From NCBI RefSeq assembly GCF_030269925.1, contig NC_085108.1, positions 372,001-436,000 of the forward strand: a stretch of DNA of 64,000 bases, given 5' to 3'. Origin of the DNA: Bombyx mori. Lineage: Eukaryota > Arthropoda > Insecta > Lepidoptera > Bombycidae. The translations under genes were made by a program, and so were the position numbers. Shown here piece after piece: positions 56,994-64,000 of this stretch. The notes below the pieces were generated by a model. It saw only the letters and a program-made list of their open reading frames with translations. It was not told the DNA's origin and did no database searches. Within the stretch, counting starts at the first letter, position 1. Each line of letters opens with the position of its first letter.

Positions 56994-57178
56994 ATCTACA
57001 GATATCTCGATGATATTTTTAATAGGTAATATACATATGTATTACATATATTAAGGGGCGAAAGACTGTTTGGTTTTAGCGACATTTCACTTAATAAGCG
57101 ACATTTATTTGTGTAATTAAAGGTCCGTTTTATTTGTTATTAGCATTAACAATTCGATGTTTTTAAGTAGTAGAGTAG

Positions 57179-57470
57179 TTAGAGAGAGAGAGAGAGAGAG
57201 TATTCTTTATTGTACACCAAAAAACAAATAAACAGTGCGATACATTAAACACAAAAAGTACAATTGGCGGTCTTATCGCTAAGAGCGATCTCTTGCAGAC
57301 AACCATCAGGTGGACAAGAATCATTTGGTAACGAACTACGTGCGGTGTACCAATCCAGTGAAATACATATGCATATATGTACACATACATACATATATCC
57401 GTAAATATACATACAATTAATACACAATATAATATAATATAATATAATAAGTAGTTATTTTTTGTTAAGA
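57179..57470 (-). mobile_element. LINE 3' end fragment, minus
   Basis: After an (AG)n run (57179-57200), the complement reads GTGTACAATAAAGAATAC, and 'TTGTCTGCAAGAGATCGCTC' is on the minus strand, a very common lepidopteran LINE 3' UTR motif. An internal (TATAA)-type repeat lies at 57425-57450. Confidence 0.6.
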
Positions 57471-57689
57471 TATTTTTTCCATATTGTAAGCTTTAAATGG
57501 CCCTTCTGTAAAGTTGCAAAAATGTCGCTTAGACCACGTAGCATTTCACCTCTCGATATATATTTGTAATTAGTAGTACTTATGTATCTGTGGTAAATGT
57601 GACAAAATAATGTCGAGTGTTTGAAAAACAAGCTGAACGCCACAAATTGCTGTTTATTAACTACGCTTATTGCATTTATTGACCACTGG

Positions 57690-57977
57690 CTGTAGAGGCG
57701 ACTCTACACTCAAGCACCGGTCACCGTCCTCGTCGAACCCGTCGCTTGCGACGAAGGGCTCGACGAGCGAATTAACCCATAGACACAGCCCACTGAGTTT
57801 CTCGCCGGATCTTCTCAGTGGGTCGCGTTTCCGATCCGGTGGTAGATTCTGCGAAGCATTGCTCTTGCTAGGGTCAGTGTTAGCAACTCTCCGTTTGAGC
57901 CCCGCGAGCTCACCTACAAACGTTAGGGCGAAGCTGAAATAGCCTCTCAAGGCTATCAGCATAGGTAGGGAAAAAAA
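57690..57977 (+). mobile_element. retroposon family 'C', A-tailed copy
   Basis: 'CAAGCACCGGTCACCGTCCT' through 'CACTGAGTTTCTCGCCGGAT' and 'TGGTAGATTCTGCGAAGC' to 'ATAGGTAGGGAAAAAAAAA'. It defines the 3' end of the family. Confidence 0.8.
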
Positions 57978-58361
57978 AACTCAAGGAAAAGTGTCAGTGT
58001 ATTATCCCGTGGAAATGAATTGTTTTTTCGGGATTAATGTTAATGTCACTCTTGAACTAAAGCTGTCACTTTACAAAAACATGTCGATCCGTTGCTTCGT
58101 TTTAACGTGAAAGAGGAACAAACAAACAAACAAACACAATTTCACATAGAATAATGAAATAAAGTATAAGTAATTAAATAAAGTAATATATCACTAATAT
58201 ATCACTAAGACATCGTCAGACAGAACACAAAAACGATGAACTTCAATCAATCCTGTTGTGTATTTACTTCGACCAGCAATAGAAAGTGTATTTTAGTATG
58301 AATACCAATAGTCGCGGTTTTGGCACGTGGTGACCATAATAAAACAATTTCGAAACCGGGA

Positions 58362-58588
58362 CTTTTTTATTGCTTAGATGGGTGGACGAGCTCACAGCCC
58401 ACCTGGTGTTAAACGGCTACTTACGGTTACCTTGAGATATAAGTTCTAAGATCTTAATATAGTTACCCTACCCTTCAGACCGAAACGCATTACTGCTTCA
58501 CGGCAAAAATAGGCAGGGCGGTGGTACCTACCCGCGCGGACTCACAAAAGCTCCTACCACCAGTTCACAAGAGGTCCTACCACCAGAG
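58362..58588 (-). mobile_element. Bm1-type SINE 3' part with end duplication
   Basis: 'TTTTTATTGCTTAGATGGG' to 'CACAAAAGCTCCTACCACCAG'; then TTCACAAGAGGTCCTACCAC repeats the last 25 bp. Confidence 0.85.
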
Positions 58589-58629
58589 TCTAAACCGGAT
58601 TTTAAAAAATTTGACAAGACACCCAGATA

Positions 58630-58735
58630 ATCCTTATTTATTATTATTGTTATTGACGGGCATCTGAGTTCACTGTCCGCCTGGTTTTAAGCAGTTACCG
58701 GACCTCCAGCCGTTAACATCGTCATCCACCATGAA
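58630..58735 (-). mobile_element. very diverged Bm1-like fragment
   Basis: 'TTGACGGGCATCTGAGTTC', 'GCCTGGTTTTAAGCAGTTAC' and 'CATCCACCATGAAAC' preserve the order of a Bm1 tail in reverse. Confidence 0.5.
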
Positions 58736-58977
58736 ACAAAGATCGAAGCCATATTCAATTGTATATCTTTCGGAAACAAAACGGCCCTTCCTCCTAGTAT
58801 GATCTCAGAACATATCCATCAGCTCTTGCAATCTCTATGCTCTGAACGCGTTGCGCCGACACAGAATTGCTTGTTACAACAATTAATTAAATTGATCGTC
58901 TCGTTACAATTAATCTCAGACGTAGACTTGTGAAGGAAAGTGACTTGGCAATAGACGATTACGTGGAAAATATTTCT

Positions 58978-59180
58978 GCCAGCCTATTTCTGCCGTAAAG
59001 CAGTCATGCGTTTCGATTTGAAGGGTGGGGTAACCGTTGTAACTATACTGAGACCTTAGAACTTATATCTCAAGGTGGGTGGCACATTTAGGTTGTAGAT
59101 GTCTATGGGCTCCAGTAACCACTTAACACCAGGTGGGCTGTGAGCTCGTCCACCCATCTAAGCAATAAAAATAAATAAAA
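58978..59180 (+). mobile_element. Bm1-type SINE 3' part
   Basis: 'GCCAGCCTATTTCTGCCGT' to 'ATCTAAGCAATAAAAATAAA'. Confidence 0.9.
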
Positions 59181-59687
59181 CATAAATATATGAATAAATG
59201 CAAATTCTGAGTTTTTTTACGAGGTTTCTCCAGTGATGGGACTATCCTGCGAACCAATGATGAGATCATGATTATTTCAGAGTCCATTAAAGACCTATAT
59301 AAGTATGTAAATCAATTATTTGGTTCCCATTTTGGTAGGACAAAAGGAAGATCTTCCACTGAGCGGGTGTGGTATAGTTCGGTAGACTGAGGGTCCAAAT
59401 GTTGTTGTTCGGAACTTTAGGTATGCAGTCTTGGAAATGTCGTTAGAGAGCATCTGTCATATATATTATCCTGTGCTTTATGACAACTACCCGCTACAAC
59501 ACAGTAGAGGAAATACAAGCTTGGGGTCATATGTCTGCTTGTGACTTTTTCCAGGTGGTTAAAGTTATTACAAAGTAGAATGAAAACATTTCAGAGCTTC
59601 TTCTTCGAGTCGTAGTTATAATTAAAATAATTATCACGTTTTGAGTATGGAAAATTAATCAGTCTTTAGCAAAACGTTCAAGTAGAA

Positions 59688-59775
59688 GTTCAAGTTCAAG
59701 TTCAAGTTCAAGTTCAAGTGCAAGTGCAAGTGCAAGTTCAAGTTCAAGTACAAGTACAGGTACAAGTTCAAGTAC
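59688..59775. repeat. (TTCAAG)n hexamer minisatellite with variants
   Basis: About 14 hexamer units: blocks of TTCAAG, then TGCAAG, again TTCAAG, then TACAAG/TACAGG. The variants are clustered, showing local duplication. Confidence 0.9.
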
Positions 59776-60209
59776 GTGGACTGTAATGTGTCCTAAACTT
59801 CGGAATGAATGAAAGCACTAATTATGAAACCGTAAATAAAGCTTTACGTCTTTGTTTGGCTACGTACAAGTTTGTATACAAATTAAGTTTACTGATTAAT
59901 CAATGAAAGAATTTTCCTTTTTCATTGTAATAGAATTTACCTAAATTGAATGTAATAAAAAATATGACATGTCTGTTACGTTTGTAGTTCTATGATGTGA
60001 AGTGAGTATATTGGTTATTGTCCTAGTTCTTAGACATCGTTCAGGTTTGTCTAACTAGATACATTGCTTTTTATCAGTGTCTAAGTGCATATCTAGTTTC
60101 AAAGGGTAATCCGGTGAGTGATATTTTTAATCATAGGATGTAAGGAGACTCTTCACTTTGACTGCAAGCCGTTTAGTTTATCGTAAATCGGCCTAGTGTA
60201 GTCTGTTTT

Positions 60210-60262
60210 TTTAAGGGATTTTATGACCTGGTGACTAAGACCTTTAAGTCGTGTCTTATTAT
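60210..60262 (-). mobile_element. LINE-like 3' tail, minus
   Basis: 'TTTTTTAAGGGATTTTATGA' then CCTGGTGACTAAGACC, complement of the tail at 44080-44150. Confidence 0.6.
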
Positions 60263-60371
60263 AATTTATATTCTTATTTTTATGAAAAATGATAATATGG
60301 AGTGAAATTAAATGAAATGAAGATGATCAATTTGAGATATTAATCAACTGGGATCAAATATAATCTCAATA

Positions 60372-60589
60372 AAATGGTGATCATTTACTGTGATTTTTTC
60401 AGTGGACTTTTTGGAGGATCCCAAGAAGTTACGTCCAGCGGCTTTGTTTCATTTGCCCACATTTGTGCACTTTCACAGATATTAAGCAGTTAATAAACCC
60501 TCGTTATTACACATTTAAACCTGAAGAAACACTAAATAGACAAAATGAAACAGATCACACAATTTTAACCCTCGCGTTCCCGCCAAAAA
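60372..60589 (-). repeat. second copy of the E2F-motif repeat
   Basis: Reverse-complement partner of 35304-35535: hairpin at its left end (AATAAAATGGTGATCATTTA), then 'TTTTTGGAGGATCCCAAGAA', ending TTCCCGCCAAAAA at 60577-60589. Confidence 0.8.
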
Positions 60590-60599
60590 GTTCAGTGTA

Positions 60600-63128
60600 A
60601 TCTATACGCGAGAATTTGTCATAGTCTGTTTTAGGCATAAAATGTACACGCCCTCAAATACATTTTGTATGTATTTCGGATTATTTTATTTTGTATTTTT
60701 ACAGTTTACGTGTCGCGGTCGTCGGTACTGAAATGTATCGATAACATAAAACTCGAGATTAAGTCGTAAAAGTAATTGTAATTGTAATCACTATTTGCGT
60801 TACTATTAATTTTGGCCAATGATGTCGTGGACCCAGCTAATATTATGTTTCACTATGTGTTCTTGATAATCACTATATAATACTAAGAGAATTCACTTGA
60901 ATGATTTTAGAAACAAAATCTATGTAGATTATTAGTAAATATACATTAAAAAAATTATCTTCTTTAGCAAGAAGAACTAAAACTATTTTTATTTCTAGTT
61001 AAGATGTTGCATTATCATTGGTCCTTGTGTAAACAATAGGTTTGCTAATTCTCAAGTTAATTGGGCATCTTATCGTCAAAACAGCGCTTAAATATTCCGT
61101 TAAGGGATGTGAATTGAGATTGATTCAATAAATGAAAACAGTAGACAGAATATAGTTGGTCGGCTATGTTATCTACATGCGTCCAGTTTGTATCGAAGCG
61201 GTTTTAGATAAATAAATCGGCATCAACTGTTGAGACGCACAACTGCCTGTCAAGAGCCATTGACATTGACAAAACAAATTGGACTTCAATACATAAGCGA
61301 CCAGTTTATTCGTTTTTCTTTATTTATGTCGACCCGAGAGATTGTTACCGCCAATTTATGTTATGTGCTTACGTTTTTTTTTCTTGAACAAACAAAAGAA
61401 TTCGAATTTTCTCGATAATTCTCATTATTGTAAAGGGAATGCTGTTTCTTTACATGAACAACATAGATACTTACATAATAATTAAAAGAGCGGGAATCTG
61501 TGACATTTCCCAAAAATTCCGTTTCACGCAGCCAATTACTGAAGCACATAAAACTGTGCTTAGCAGCTATTTAAAAACTAGACAATACTATCTGCTAATT
61601 AAGAAAAAACTGACACTAATTCTTTACATACACATTTAACTAATTCTAATTATATTAACCAGGTAATAGGTATTATCAGCTACATCCTACGACGATACAA
61701 ATATCCAAAAATTGCCAAATTTAGGGAGTCCAAACAAATAATTGACTGTTAGGATTAGGGAGATAGGATTAATTAAAACAAAATAAAACGAAAAATAAAT
61801 GAAAATAAAATTGTAATAAATGAGAGAACAGTGTGACAGTCAAACCTAATTTAAACAGAGCGTGTCTTAAGCAAGTAATAAGTATAATACTCTATATGTT
61901 TAAATTACCATTATAATAACTACAATTAATATTGTCGTTCGCGCAGTATTTTATAATGTACATAACATGATAACAATTAGTATCCTTCTTATTTTTATAA
62001 CCTACAAAACGTGAATAATGTTATATTACTAGTTAAATAAGATAACTAAAAGAAGCATGGAGTATTATAACTCCTGTGATAATTCATTTAAGATAGATGC
62101 ATTTTAAGATAAAAGCAAGTACATTGTTTTAGAATTTAAGTAAGTGAAAACAAGAGTGGTCTTTTATTGAACACGGGCTCCATGCTGTAATGAATAATGT
62201 CAACGGATGACATGGTATTTGACACGTCTATTGACAAGCTGTCATGATACAGTTTTGACAACGTGGTTCGAACTGATTACTGAACGCGAGATCTCCAGAA
62301 ATACTTATAGACTCTTTGGATCGCCCATTATCTATCTATGATATATAATTGTCAGGATATACATAGCAGCCATAAAAAAACGTATTGAATTCATTTAATT
62401 AACTGAATATGAAAAGTTTGAGAAGTACTGGTTGTTTTAAACCTTTGTCTAACATGAACAATTTCAAAGCTATTCGTTGGAGAATACTTATTACAAGAAT
62501 TTAATTTTAATGGTTTAATTTTTATAAATGTGTAAAGGTGTATGGATGCTTTGAATAAAATGTACAACAAACAATAGTTAATCAATTAAAAAGCACAGGA
62601 ATGAATCTTGTAAATAAAAATGGCAGATACTTTTAAATGTGCAGCTAAATTAAAAAAACAAATCATCCATCAAAAATCCGTATCAAAATTTTCCTCCATT
62701 GATTTCTGAGCAACTCTTGATCTTAATTCCCAGACGAGTCACCATTACAACAATTGTGTTAAAAGCAATTAATTTACGAATGCAGATAAATAAATTAATA
62801 TTATGATTATTTAAAAGCAAACATATAAATATAAATTATCGAGTTAGTCATAGTCATGAATCTTGATGCCATTACGAAAAATTTCATAGTTTCATATTTA
62901 TTTACTGGAATGGTGTTCGATCGCAGTTGCAAGCGGCCCCGCCATGCCCCTGGCGGCACTGGACGTTGCACCAGGCCTGCCAACCCTCAGAAGTGTTGAG
63001 GATCCGACCGGCGATGGCCACAGGGCTGCTCCGTTGGGAGGCACAGGCTGGGCAACCTGGTAACAATTAGTTTGGCTAAATATCGGTGTTGTTTGTTTAT
63101 GTTTTAAGCGGGTTTTTTTTATTGCCAA
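60600..63128. other. AT-rich intergenic, no gene seen
   Basis: No coding region is supported; the short open frames at 61.2-61.6 and 62.4 kb have no domain. GC-richer patch at 62930-63060 (GCGGCCCCGCCATGCCCCTG) of unknown nature, perhaps a LINE scrap on the minus strand. Confidence 0.5.
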
Positions 63129-63415
63129 CTAGCTGACCCGGCAGACTTCGTAGTGCCTCAATCGACAAATAAAAGACCTAAGCTTTTGTATAAAACTAAA
63201 CTTAAAACAAACAAAAGGAATCCGTCCGACGGGGGACACATCAAAGGGAAAACAAAATTGTTATTTTTATTTAATTCCGAACATTTTTATTCGTTTTAAA
63301 CCTTCTCTGGACTTCCATAAATAATTCAAGACCAAAATTAGCCAAATCGGTCCAGCCGTTCTCGAGTTTTAGCGAGACTAACGAACAGCAATTCATTTTT
63401 AATATAGTATATAGA
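63129..63415 (-). mobile_element. non-autonomous Helitron, minus
   Basis: Plus strand A|CTAGCTGACCCGGCAGAC at one end and ATATAGA|T at the other; very similar to 5842-6134 over its full length. Confidence 0.83.
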
Positions 63416-63553
63416 TGGAGGATCATGAGCTTAGGATTTCGCGTTTTTACATTTTGCAAAATCCGTCTTCAGATTTCATTAGTAGATGTGCACTTCATGT
63501 CGTGGTAACAAGGACACGTGCGTTTCATTATTTACCGATACATATCGTCACAA

Positions 63554-63890
63554 AATCGTCGCGGCCTAAAAGATAAGACGCCCGAAGTATTCGTATCGAG
63601 CGATGCAACTGTTTCCGAGTTCGAATCTCGCAGAGAGGTAACAAGTTTTCTAAAGAATTCCGTATTTCAGACTTAGCCACGAATTATTTCCACGATGAGA
63701 GAATAAAATGTCGTATAATAAAATTCAAACCTACAAAAAATATTTTTTTGTGTAATTTCTATACAATTGAATCATAGACCTTAAGTGGGTGGGTGACGGC
63801 ATCCATGTTGACGTCTACGGGATCCGGTAATGACTTAACACCAAAAGGACCGTACTTTCGATATTCCCGCCTACGGCATAAATAAAGAAT
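63554..63890 (+). mobile_element. full-span, strongly diverged Bm1-like SINE
   Basis: Head 'AATCGTCGCGGCCTAAAAG', B-box region 'GAGTTCGAATCTCGC', middle 'CACGATGAGAGAATAAAATG', tail 'GGCATAAATAAAG'. The middle control block is deleted or unrecognisable. It may represent an older subfamily. Confidence 0.65.
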
Positions 63891-64000
63891 CAAAATGCAC
63901 GGGCTTAATAGGGTTTCTTATATGAGTATTTATATTGGGTAATCTTTTTACCAGACGTGCGTAATGAGCGAAGATCGCGCAATAAAAACTAGACCAGGGA

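Noticed and set aside
61230..61639. Small open frames near 61.2-61.6 kb on both strands
   Set aside because: AT-rich, no domain, no splice or poly(A) context.

Overview
This window is nuclear DNA of a moth, most likely the silkworm Bombyx mori or its close relative B. mandarina. The main reason is a high density of one SINE-like repeat that matches my recollection of the Bombyx Bm1 family: a tRNA-like head, the block 'CCGTGAAGCAGTAATGCG' and the tail 'CCATCTAAGCAATAAAAA'. Lepidopteran-type Helitrons, hAT MITEs and LINE tails support this. Genes have introns with GT-AG sites, and coding exons are GC-rich in an AT-rich background. The species and family names come from memory, not from a search.

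Layout. 1-17 kb is repeat-rich with no securely identified gene. It holds many Bm1 copies, a hAT MITE, Helitrons, a tRNA-derived SINE and a 1.18-kb DNA transposon relic; three possible minus-strand exons lie at 11.2-13.0 kb. 17.4-30.1 kb is a complete 14-exon plus-strand gene for the mitochondrial inner-membrane i-AAA protease YME1L. I assembled it by hand: all splice phases agree and it gives 767 codons plus stop. 32.9-35.1 kb (minus) and 36.2-40.8 kb (plus) hold two divergent, paralogous ZAD-C2H2 zinc-finger genes, complete with 2 and 3 exons. 41-46.5 kb is repeats, including a 5'-truncated R1-clade LINE with a poly(A) tail and a 13-bp target-site duplication inside a Bm1 copy. 46.6-51.6 kb is a nearly complete two-ORF CR1/Jockey-type LINE, nested inside another retroposon that itself sits inside a Bm1 copy. 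52-64 kb is AT-rich intergenic DNA with more repeats.

Functional relations. YME1L is a housekeeping quality-control protease whose introns have absorbed Helitrons, Bm1 and other retroposons without loss of frame. The two ZAD genes share the same phase-2 intron and the same zinc-finger module and lie head to head about 1.1 kb apart, so they look like an inverted duplication. The plus-strand copy has gained one more internal module. The LINE is the most notable mobile system: a canonical -1 slippery heptamer (TTTAAAT) lies directly before the ORF1 stop, exactly where the ORF2 frame opens, and ORF2 has no early ATG.
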